Below the pieces are notes generated by a model that did not search any database, was not told where the DNA came from, and saw nothing but the letters and a program-made list of their open reading frames with translations. The position numbers and the translations under genes are program-made. 11,190 nucleotides of DNA, taken from positions 1-11,190 of the forward strand of contig JAYEPB010000091.1 of assembly GCA_034723595.1 (NCBI GenBank), in the 5' to 3' direction. This document shows positions 1 through 4,963 of this stretch, piece after piece; the stretch's first letter is position 1; every line of letters starts with the position of its first letter. The DNA is from JAGLGH01 sp034723595. GTDB taxonomy: Archaea; Nanobdellota; Nanobdellia; Woesearchaeales; JAGLGH01.

Positions 1-463
1 CATTTTTTCTGGGGAAATATCTTAAGTCAATTTTGCCAAATGTATTTTCTGTTGGAGCTCCCTGCAGTCTTCCAACCAGACCAAATTGATTATATGAATC
101 AAAAGAAGTTGAATTTTTATGCTGTGCAGCCAACCCAAAATAGCTATTTTTGAATTTCACTGGAAGGGATTGTAATCTAAATTTAGCGTAATAACTATTA
201 CCATAATCTTCAAAAACAGTATAAATATCTGAATTAAAAGGTAAATTCTTTACTAGAATTTCTGCGCAATTTATGCCTTTACTTTCTTCTTTTTGGACAC
301 TATCTTTTTGAACTCTGGTTAAAGCCATATTGACTTTGGGTTCTGGTTTTTGATCTTGAGCAATTGCTGGATTAGATCCAATTGCTCCAATTAATAGACT
401 TCCTGCTAATACAACTGGCAACATCCTTTTTTTTATTGTCTTCATCATGTTCATTGTGACCAT
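1..463 (-). CDS. Exported protein with signal peptide, C-terminus cut by window edge
   Basis: Translating the minus strand from the ATG at 463 gives 154 open codons running off the window. The first 35 residues form a clear Sec signal peptide: a basic n-region (KTIKKR), a hydrophobic core (LPVVLAGSLLIGAIG) and a likely cleavage site after AIA, before QDQ. A Lys/Glu/Gln-rich linker follows to about residue 62. After it comes a region of short alternating hydrophobic/polar stretches rich in Tyr, Phe and Asn (for example KNSYFGLAAQH and GKIDLRYFP) that looks beta-rich. No family was recognised. ATG 463 is chosen because a TATA-like box (485-492) is centred about 25 bases upstream, fitting a leaderless mRNA; ATG 454 is an in-frame alternative. 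The gene is divergent from the TrmB-like regulator, which may control it. The signal peptide is well supported; the function is unknown. Confidence 0.8.
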   Translation of the reverse strand, partial: MVTMNMMKTIKKRMLPVVLAGSLLIGAIGSNPAIAQDQKPEPKVNMALTRVQKDSVQKEESKGINCAEILVKNLPFNSDIYTVFEDYGNSYYAKFRLQSLPVKFKNSYFGLAAQHKNSTSFDSYNQFGLVGRLQGAPTENTFGKIDLRYFPRKN

Positions 464-484
464 AATAAAGGAGTTACAGCAGGA

Positions 485-492
485 TATATAAA
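485..492 (-). promoter_or_regulatory. TATA box of the exported-protein gene
   Basis: Minus-strand TTTATATA is centred about 25 bases before ATG 463, the spacing expected between an archaeal TATA box and its transcription start. The mRNA would therefore begin at or next to the start codon. A run of eight G (minus strand, 497-504) lies a few bases upstream, close to where a BRE element would be. Confidence 0.6.
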
Positions 493-500
493 TAAACCCC

Positions 501-515
501 CCCCTATGAGAGGGG
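501..515. promoter_or_regulatory. Inverted repeat between divergent promoters, possible operator
   Basis: CCCCT (501-505) and AGGGG (511-515) are perfect complementary arms around a 5-base centre. The dyad lies between the TATA box of the exported-protein gene (485-492) and that of the TrmB-like regulator (529-536), a place where one bound regulator could affect both promoters. Assignment to the TrmB-like protein is inference. The arms are short, so chance is possible. Confidence 0.3.
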
Positions 516-528
516 AGCAATAGGAAGA

Positions 529-536
529 TTTATATA
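529..536 (+). promoter_or_regulatory. TATA box of the TrmB-like regulator gene
   Basis: TTTATATA is preceded by a purine-rich BRE-like stretch (GGAAGA) and centred about 26 bases before ATG 559. This predicts a leaderless transcript and decides the start codon. Confidence 0.65.
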
Positions 537-558
537 GCAAAGAGGATGAACAATAAGT

Positions 559-1302
559 ATGGATCCTAAATTACTTGAAAAAATTGGGTTGACCCATAAT
601 GAGAGCATTGTGTATCTTACACTATTGAGGATTGGGACATCAAAAACAGGGGAGATTCTAAACAAATCTAATTTAAATTCCGGAAGAATCTATGAAATAC
701 TGGAGAGTCTTAAGATTAAGGGTTTGGTAAGTGAATCTGAAATAAATAATGTAAGGAATTTCTCTGCTTCTTCTCCAAAAGGATTTATTGATTATATTGA
801 AAAGAAAAAAGAAGAATTAAATAGAGAAGAAAAGCTAGTCAAAAGAGTTATTCCTGAAATGGAAAAAATTAGAAATTTAAAAGAAAAACAGACACTATCC
901 CTAACATATTTAGGATTAAAGGGATTGAAATCTGTAGCGTATGAATGTTTGGAGAAAATGAATAAAAATGAGGAAATTCTGACCATGGGAATCACAGCGA
1001 AGAAACCTATTAAATTTAATATATTCTGGGACAATTTTACAAAAAAAAGAATAAAACAAAAAATTAAAGCAAAACGGTTGATTTCTGAAGAAAGTGATTT
1101 TTTCAATTCAAGACAGAACTTAGCTGATACTAAAACCAGAGTCCTTAAAGGAATCACACCAGCAGTAGTAGATATATATGGAAAGAATAAAATGTTAATA
1201 ATAAGTTATGATGAACCTGGTTCAGTAATTTTAATCCATGACCAGAAGATAGTTGAATCATTCATCCACTTTTTTTATCAACTTTGGAAATTAGCAAAAT
1301 AA
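559..1302 (+). CDS. TrmB-family transcriptional regulator
   Basis: The 247-residue protein has the TrmB-family layout. An N-terminal winged helix-turn-helix (about residues 10-60, LTHNESIVYLTLLRIG through SGRIYEILESLKIKGLV) is followed by a charged helix likely to form a coiled-coil dimer interface (about 80-110). A C-terminal effector region (about 113-247) resembles the PLD-like regulatory domain of TrmB proteins. In Thermococcales, TrmB members control sugar transport and central sugar metabolism by binding sugars, but this protein's ligand cannot be read from the sequence. The promoter predicts a leaderless mRNA. The divergent neighbour encodes a secreted protein and is the nearest candidate target, and autoregulation is also plausible. 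A link to the GT/GH57 locus further along is possible but unsupported. Family assignment is firm; targets are unknown. Confidence 0.85.
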   Translation: MDPKLLEKIGLTHNESIVYLTLLRIGTSKTGEILNKSNLNSGRIYEILESLKIKGLVSESEINNVRNFSASSPKGFIDYIEKKKEELNREEKLVKRVIPEMEKIRNLKEKQTLSLTYLGLKGLKSVAYECLEKMNKNEEILTMGITAKKPIKFNIFWDNFTKKRIKQKIKAKRLISEESDFFNSRQNLADTKTRVLKGITPAVVDIYGKNKMLIISYDEPGSVILIHDQKIVESFIHFFYQLWKLAK

Positions 1303-1353
1303 TAATTCCAAACAATGCAAACATGAGTGTGTTCTTTGATCAATATCGTAAGG

Positions 1354-1361
1354 TTTTTATA
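1354..1361 (+). promoter_or_regulatory. TATA box of the glutamine amidotransferase gene
   Basis: TTTTTATA is centred about 26 bases before ATG 1384. This favours ATG 1384 over the in-frame TTG at 1378 and predicts a leaderless mRNA. Confidence 0.6.
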
Positions 1362-1383
1362 ATTCATTTATCTCCTATTGGAT

Positions 1384-1944
1384 ATGATTTGCATTATTGA
1401 TTGTGGTTCAGAAGAGATTAGTAATTTTTCAAAGATATTAGATGAATTAAAAACATCAAATAAGATTATCAAATTGAACGAATTAAATGAATCACTGATT
1501 AATGATTTTTCAGGAATAATTATTTCAGGGGCACCAATTCTTTTAACTAAAATTGATAAACAAAAATATTTAGATAAATTCAAATTTATTAAGGAAATAA
1601 ATGTACCAATTTTAGGAATCTGTTTTGGTCATCAAATTATAGGGTTATTGTTTGGTTCTGAGATTTATTTAGGTGAAGAAGTAAGAAGTGAAGAACAGAT
1701 TGAAATTGTAAATAAGGATATAATTTTTTCAGGATTGGAAAATAGGTCATTGTTCCAAGAAGATCATTGCGAATTTATAGCTTTGCCAAAGGAATTTGTT
1801 TTACTGGCAAAATCTCATACCTGCAATAATGAAGCTATGAAACATACAACAAAAAAGATATATGGATTGCAATTTCATCCTGAGGCTTCAGGTTTAAATG
1901 GAAAAATAATTCTGAAAAATTTTGCAAAGATATGTGGCAAATAA
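1384..1944 (+). CDS. Class I glutamine amidotransferase, GMP synthase subunit A-like
   Basis: This 186-residue single-domain protein should hydrolyse glutamine and pass ammonia to a partner enzyme. The nucleophile elbow GICFGHQ contains Cys80, and GLQFHPEAS supplies His165 and Glu167, so the Cys-His-Glu triad is complete. Length and the tail (YGLQFHPEA followed by GKIILKNFAKICG) resemble the stand-alone archaeal GMP synthase amidotransferase subunit (GuaAa). The usual N-terminal DNGGQ-type motif is replaced by IDCGSEE, and the SGGPS-type loop by SGAP, so the partner may differ. No synthetase subunit lies nearby. The start is ATG 1384, set by the TATA box; TTG 1378 would add two residues. Enzyme class is sure, specificity is not. 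A role in another amidation reaction is an open alternative. Confidence 0.8.
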   Translation: MICIIDCGSEEISNFSKILDELKTSNKIIKLNELNESLINDFSGIIISGAPILLTKIDKQKYLDKFKFIKEINVPILGICFGHQIIGLLFGSEIYLGEEVRSEEQIEIVNKDIIFSGLENRSLFQEDHCEFIALPKEFVLLAKSHTCNNEAMKHTTKKIYGLQFHPEASGLNGKIILKNFAKICGK

Positions 1945-2119
1945 CTAGTTCATTCTCAATTGCCTTATGAGGATTGGTAGAAATAATTGATAAAGACTTA
2001 AAAAATTTTCAAGAGGACAATGGATAGGAATTTTGATTTTAATAATGATTAATTGCATACAAGTAACTAAAAACTTCTGGAAAATGAGAGATTTACATAA
2101 AAAATAAGGAAGAGGAAAT

Positions 2120-2127
2120 TTTATATA
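2120..2127 (+). promoter_or_regulatory. TATA box of the maf-like gene
   Basis: TTTATATA after a purine-rich AGAGGAAA (BRE-like) is centred about 28 bases before ATG 2152, again predicting a leaderless mRNA. Confidence 0.6.
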
Positions 2128-2151
2128 AAAGTTAATTTATTTATATCTCTC

Positions 2152-2736
2152 ATGACAAAAATAATTTTAGCAACATCTTCACAATCCAGGCAGGAAGCAT
2201 TCCGCCTTCTTGATTTGGAGTTTACTGCTCAAGGCAGTGATGTTGAGGAATATTTTAAGGGAAGACCAGACTCCCCAGAAGAACTTGTTCTTCATTTAGC
2301 AAAATTAAAAGCTGAATCAGTTGCTAAACATTATGATTCAGGGATTATAATGGGGTTTGATTCTGTCGGCTGGTTTAATAGACAAATTCTTGAAAAGCCA
2401 AAATCAAGAAATGAAGCATATATTAGATTAAAATCCTTATCTGGAAGTGTTTATCAATTTTATACAGGGATTTGCATGATTAATCTTGAATCGGGAAAAA
2501 AGATTACCAAAGTAGCAATAACTGATGTTCAAATGAGAAATCTAACTGATTCTGAAATCAATAAATATTTAGATCAAGATTCAAGATTTAATACTTTTGC
2601 TTCAGGATATGATCCCCTAGAGAATTATAGTTCTACTTTTGTCAGAAAAATTGAAGGAAGTTATAATAATTTAACAAGAGGGATACCTCTTGAGACTATT
2701 GTTGAAATGCTTCCTGATGTTGGATATAAACTATAA
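2152..2736 (+). CDS. maf: Maf-like nucleoside triphosphate pyrophosphatase
   Basis: The 194-residue protein matches the Maf/HAM1-type (ITPase-like) fold in length and motif order. It has an N-terminal LATSSQSRQE loop (family form ASxSPRR), MGFDSV near residues 68-72 in place of the usual GADT, and EKPKSRNEAYIRLKSLSG (family KPxxxxxAxxxLxxLSG). It ends with FVRKIEGSYNNLTRGIPL (family FVxxIxGxYxxVxGLPL). Maf proteins cleave dUTP, UTP, CTP or modified NTPs to the monophosphate and pyrophosphate, and are thought to clean the nucleotide pool. The likely general base Asp70 is kept, but the surrounding residues and the normally glycine-rich AGxYxIQ segment are changed (FASGYDPLENYS), so substrate choice may differ. 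The gene is monocistronic and convergent with the next gene. Confidence 0.8.
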   Translation: MTKIILATSSQSRQEAFRLLDLEFTAQGSDVEEYFKGRPDSPEELVLHLAKLKAESVAKHYDSGIIMGFDSVGWFNRQILEKPKSRNEAYIRLKSLSGSVYQFYTGICMINLESGKKITKVAITDVQMRNLTDSEINKYLDQDSRFNTFASGYDPLENYSSTFVRKIEGSYNNLTRGIPLETIVEMLPDVGYKL

Positions 2737-2774
2737 AATTCCCCTATTTTATGTTCTTCTACCAAGAGGGAATT
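2737..2774. terminator. Weak inverted repeat between convergent genes
   Basis: AATTCCC (2737-2743) and GGGAATT (2768-2774) are perfect 7-base arms 24 bases apart in the short gap between the convergent maf-like and ParB-like genes. A T-rich run (TTATTTTTCTATT) follows on the plus strand, inside the end of the neighbouring gene. This may help end transcription from one or both sides, but the loop is long. Confidence 0.3.
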
Positions 2775-2778
2775 ACAA

Positions 2779-3324
2779 TTATTTTTCTATTCCGATATAA
2801 GCATTTGCAATTTTTCTTCCCAATAACCCCATGCAAACTGCGCGATGACAACCATCTTCTATGTCATACTTTTCTTTAAGATATGGCTTTTTTCTGATTG
2901 TGCCACCTTTTACCACAATAATAGGCACATTCAGGTTCAGGAATTGGACAAAAGGCAATATCCTAAACAGATGGTGAATCTGACCTTTGAGAAGTTTGCC
3001 TGAACTGGCATATATCTGATTAACTGACCACTGAGCATCTTTGATAAGCAGATTGTCTGCGATATTGCTCATATGAGGCCAAAGTCCTATTTTATCCAGA
3101 CTCACTTTTCCCTCATACCATTGAAGCTGCCTGAAGCGCCTTTTTCTTGATGGATCTGTGATAAGGCCCCATAACTTTTGCTCAGAATAAGCAGAAACTT
3201 CTTTCTGTATCTCTTCATAGATTCTCTTGTAATCAGTGAGGTTATTAATCTGTTTATATCGCTTTTTTAATTTCTGGGCAAGAACATAATTTCTTGCGAC
3301 CTTAGTAGAGGTTATCTTTTTCAT
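2779..3324 (-). CDS. ParB/Srx-like domain protein of unknown function
   Basis: This 181-residue basic protein has a helical N-terminal half (about 1-65) rich in Lys and Arg. Its second half resembles the ParB/sulfiredoxin-like fold: a strand-like KVSLDKIGLW (73-82), then VPIIVVKGG (133-141), then YDIEDGCHRAVCMGLLGRKI (153-172). The DGxHR motif (157-161) is the nucleotide/phosphate-binding signature of the superfamily, and the following helix plus GRKIANAYIG matches its usual ending. Superfamily members include ParB CTPases, nucleases and small kinases, so activity cannot be assigned. The start ATG 3324 has a perfect GGTGAT Shine-Dalgarno 5 bases upstream. It lies 45 bases after the winged-helix-like gene and is probably co-transcribed with it. 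The fold call is moderately sure; there is no known function. Confidence 0.6.
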   Translation of the reverse strand: MKKITSTKVARNYVLAQKLKKRYKQINNLTDYKRIYEEIQKEVSAYSEQKLWGLITDPSRKRRFRQLQWYEGKVSLDKIGLWPHMSNIADNLLIKDAQWSVNQIYASSGKLLKGQIHHLFRILPFVQFLNLNVPIIVVKGGTIRKKPYLKEKYDIEDGCHRAVCMGLLGRKIANAYIGIEK

Positions 3325-3329
3325 GCATC

Positions 3330-3335
3330 ATCACC
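3330..3335 (-). promoter_or_regulatory. Shine-Dalgarno site GGTGAT of the ParB/Srx-like gene
   Basis: GGTGAT on the minus strand is fully complementary to the archaeal 16S 3' end (ATCACC) and sits 5 bases before ATG 3324. It fixes the start and marks this as an internal operon gene, unlike the leaderless first genes nearby. Confidence 0.6.
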
Positions 3336-3369
3336 AGAAGAGTATTAAGCATAAAAGCAGTAAAGCCAA

Positions 3370-3780
3370 TCAGTTCTTGATTGTTGCGCCCAATGGCTTA
3401 GCTGTTTCCCTCTGCCACATTATGCCAATCTTATTTATATCCCTTGTGAACTTATCAGAAATAGCATAAGTTTTCTTATAAAGATCATAATATATAAGTC
3501 CCATGCTTTTCATTGGTGTCAGGATTCGGTCATAGAACTGCCTCTTATTATAAGACAACTTAACTTTCTTCCCAGCAAAGCCAGGCTCATCTATTTCAGC
3601 CTCGAGCTTTCCATCGTGCAACTGTGTTGCAAAGAATGACATCTCTGTCTTATTAAGCTCGCCGCCATGTTCTTTGATTGTATTTATAAGGACTTTTGCT
3701 ACTATTACCTGCTGTTTTGTAGCAAAAATTAGTTCATATATATCTTCTGGCATGTTAAATCTGTCAAAAAGTATAACCAT
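3370..3780 (-). CDS. Small winged-helix-like protein, unknown function
   Basis: The 136-residue protein is not recognised as a known family. Residues about 44-110 look like a winged helix: a helix NKTEMSFFATQL, then a helix NKRQFYDRILTPMKSMGLIYYD, then a short hairpin wing (DLYKKTYAISDKF). The phrase KSMGLIYYD followed by KKTYAIS is typical of wHTH recognition helix plus wing. The N-terminal helix (about 11-38) could serve dimerisation. It is the first gene of a two-gene unit with the ParB/Srx-like gene, so the two may act together, for example as a DNA-binding protein and an effector. ATG 3780 is supported by a TATA-like box centred about 26 bases upstream. DNA binding is inference. Confidence 0.6.
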   Translation of the reverse strand: MVILFDRFNMPEDIYELIFATKQQVIVAKVLINTIKEHGGELNKTEMSFFATQLHDGKLEAEIDEPGFAGKKVKLSYNKRQFYDRILTPMKSMGLIYYDLYKKTYAISDKFTRDINKIGIMWQRETAKPLGATIKN

Positions 3781-3802
3781 GAGGGGTTTAAAATATACCT
3801 AC

Positions 3803-3810
3803 TATATAAA
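3803..3810 (-). promoter_or_regulatory. TATA box of the wHTH/ParB-like operon
   Basis: Minus-strand TTTATATA is centred about 26 bases before ATG 3780, predicting a leaderless mRNA for the first gene of the pair. Confidence 0.6.
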
Positions 3811-3852
3811 TGTTGCTTTTTGTATACTGAAGTAGAACTAGTTATATTGAGA

Positions 3853-3869
3853 TATAAAAAACGAAAATT
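3853..3869 (-). terminator. T-rich terminator of the carbohydrate locus
   Basis: About 20 bases after the stop of the membrane-anchored DUF5752 gene, the minus strand reads TTTTCGTTTTTT. Archaeal RNA polymerase commonly stops at such oligo-T tracts. There is no strong hairpin. It lies before the promoter of the next minus-strand unit, which agrees with separate transcription. Confidence 0.4.
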
Positions 3870-3887
3870 ACCTCATCCTGATCCTAA

Positions 3888-4511
3888 TCAAATAAATGTG
3901 CCAAGAATCAAGCCAAGCAGCAACCCGGTAACCATACCTAAAAGATATTCCTTTATTCCTCCTTTAAGATGTTTTGATTGTCTTTTTCCATACTTTTTAA
4001 TCCAATTCTTAAGTTTTTTCAAAGACCCATTCTTTTTGCCTATCTTTCTAAGTCTCTTAAGTATATCCTTTTCAAGACTAATAACACTTTTCTGTTTTCT
4101 TACATATTTCTTCTTTGATTTAGCTTTTGCTTTCTCTTTAGGAGACTTTTTGGATTTTTTCTTTTCTCCTTTTTCTTTTTCAGCAGGGAGCTGAGTCACT
4201 AGCTTTTTCTTTTGTGCAATCTTTACAGCAGCTGTAACTTTCTCCACAGAAATTATCTGATGTTCAATAGTCTTTATAATCTCTTTTTTAGTAAGAGCTT
4301 TCTCTATTTTGGCAACAAATTCCTTATCTTCAGAAAGGTATTTAATCCAGTTGGCAAAATCATTTGTCTGAGGATTATGATGATATCTGAAAGTATCTTC
4401 GTCCATCTCTTTAAGCGCAGCAGGAAACTCTTTTATATTTTTTATCACAGCACCAGTATGAATAAAGAAATATTCTTCTGGCTTTAAATCTCTTAAAATA
4501 TTTTTTACCAT
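3888..4511 (-). CDS. DUF5752-domain protein with basic linker and C-terminal membrane anchor
   Basis: The 207-residue protein has three parts. Residues about 10-85 form a DUF5752-type domain with the hallmark YHHNPQTNDFANWI (43-56), which is shared with the smaller paralogue next door (YHVNSDKNDFANWI). Residues about 100-185 are extremely Lys-rich (for example EKKKSKKSPKEKAKAKSKKK) and likely disordered. Residues about 188-207 form one hydrophobic helix ending at the C-terminus (EYLLGMVTGLLLGLILGTFI), giving a tail-anchored protein with its domain in the cytoplasm. DUF5752 has no settled function; its place beside GH57 and GT genes suggests a role in glycan or glycogen handling, perhaps tethering it at the membrane (inference). 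ATG 4511 has a GGGGTG Shine-Dalgarno 4 bases upstream. The leader carries a strong hairpin and tiny reading frames. Confidence 0.75.
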   Translation of the reverse strand: MVKNILRDLKPEEYFFIHTGAVIKNIKEFPAALKEMDEDTFRYHHNPQTNDFANWIKYLSEDKEFVAKIEKALTKKEIIKTIEHQIISVEKVTAAVKIAQKKKLVTQLPAEKEKGEKKKSKKSPKEKAKAKSKKKYVRKQKSVISLEKDILKRLRKIGKKNGSLKKLKNWIKKYGKRQSKHLKGGIKEYLLGMVTGLLLGLILGTFI

Positions 4512-4525
4512 TTTTCACCCCTTTT

Positions 4526-4550
4526 CCTGAAATGAAACCCTCATTTCAGG
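4526..4550 (-). promoter_or_regulatory. 10-bp leader hairpin upstream of the membrane-anchored DUF5752 gene
   Basis: On the minus strand CCTGAAATGA (4550-4541) pairs perfectly with TCATTTCAGG (4535-4526) around a GGGTT loop. The stem ends 4 bases before the GGGGTG ribosome-binding site (4521-4516) of the gene starting at 4511. It is followed by AAAAGGGG rather than a T-run, so it does not look like a terminator of the upstream gene. A regulatory or mRNA-stabilising 5' leader is more likely. Confidence 0.55.
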
Positions 4551-4557
4551 CAATCAT
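4546..4557 (-). CDS. Possible leader minicistron with strong Shine-Dalgarno
   Basis: GGAGG (4570-4566, minus) precedes an ATG at 4557 by 8 bases. That frame reads only Met-Ile-Ala and then TGA (4548-4546); an in-frame ATG at 4563 would give five residues. The stop lies in the first arm of the leader hairpin. The frame is not the same as that of the main gene at 4511. Ribosomes ending here could melt or block the hairpin and so couple translation. It may equally be a chance start with no role. Confidence 0.25.
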   Translation of the reverse strand: MIA

Positions 4558-4582
4558 ATGCATATCCTCCTTATAAAGCACA

Positions 4583-4590
4583 TATATAAT
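4583..4590 (-). promoter_or_regulatory. Candidate TATA box for the membrane-anchored DUF5752 gene
   Basis: Minus-strand ATTATATA is centred about 26 bases before position 4560, so a transcript could start just ahead of the leader hairpin. Two other TATA-like strings (4571-4578 and 4600-4605) lie in the same gap, so the exact start is open. Their number suggests this gene has its own promoter besides any read-through from the upstream operon. Confidence 0.35.
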
Positions 4591-4610
4591 GCTCTTACCT
4601 ATAAATGTTT

Positions 4611-4934
4611 CTATTTTTTGAGTAGTTTCAGGTGGGAATCCACCTTTCTTAGGGCAGTCTCTTTTGTTTTCACTCTCTTAAGTTCACCAGCGAGCTTCTT
4701 GTGTCCAAACACATCCCCAATCCAGTTTGCAAAATCATTTTTATCAGAATTTACATGATAACTGTAAGTCTCGTCAGAGATCTCAGAGAAAACATCTGTA
4801 AGTTGACCTATGTTTTGTATGACCCTGCCATCATTAACAAAAAAGCAAAGGTCTCCCTCAACAGTCTTCATTGATTTATTTTTTGTTTTTGCCCTAGTTT
4901 TTATTTTTGTTTTCATTATCTTTTTTCTTGCCAT
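4611..4934 (-). CDS. Small DUF5752-domain protein
   Basis: The 107-residue protein has a Lys/Arg-rich N-terminus (MARKKIMKTKIKTRAKTKNK) followed by a DUF5752-type domain (about 27-107) with YHVNSDKNDFANWIGDVFG as the hallmark. That region aligns without gaps to the larger anchored paralogue encoded downstream, including the helix after it (KKLAGELKRVKTKETALRKV against KEFVAKIEKALTKKEIIKTI). The function is unknown. Related proteins are, to my knowledge, often encoded beside GH57 and glycosyltransferase genes. ATG 4934 is chosen because GAGGT (4946-4942) lies 7 bases upstream. The longer reading frame from TTG 4967 would overlap the GH57 stop and lacks a suitable site. The gene is closely spaced after the GH57 gene and probably translated from the same mRNA. 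Confidence 0.75.
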   Translation of the reverse strand: MARKKIMKTKIKTRAKTKNKSMKTVEGDLCFFVNDGRVIQNIGQLTDVFSEISDETYSYHVNSDKNDFANWIGDVFGHKKLAGELKRVKTKETALRKVDSHLKLLKK

Positions 4935-4941
4935 TTTATTT

Positions 4942-4946
4942 ACCTC
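4942..4946 (-). promoter_or_regulatory. Shine-Dalgarno site GAGGT of the small DUF5752 gene
   Basis: GAGGT followed by a 7-base AT spacer and ATG 4934 decides the start against the upstream TTG. The same string from GAGGT through ATG recurs before the DUF5320 gene at 10454. Confidence 0.6.
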
Positions 4947-4963
4947 TTGTTTCAATAATTCAA

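Noticed and set aside
792..1157. 121-residue minus-strand frame inside the TrmB-like gene
   Set aside because: It is a shadow of a well-supported regulator. The Phe/Ser-rich composition is typical of antisense reading of Lys/Glu-rich sequence.
1337..1345. TTGATCAA palindrome upstream of the amidotransferase gene
   Set aside because: An 8-base AT-rich palindrome is expected by chance in such sequence. It shows no second copy or flanking symmetry.
1945..2118. Possible gene remnant or RNA in the gap before the maf-like gene
   Set aside because: One frame has about 18 coding-like codons (starting GLVEIIDKD) but is bounded by stops with no start or ribosome site. No stable stem or tRNA-like pattern was found, so nothing can be supported.
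3820..4194. 124-residue plus-strand frame rich in Phe, Leu and Ser
   Set aside because: It is the mirror of the Lys-rich linker of the DUF5752 gene on the other strand. Its hydrophobic look comes from reading AAA/AAG codons in reverse, and it has no promoter or ribosome site.
4526..4550. Leader hairpin as a transcription terminator for the GT-GH57-DUF5752 operon
   Set aside because: No T-run follows on the minus strand; it is followed by AAAAGGGG and a ribosome site. Archaeal termination usually needs oligo-T.
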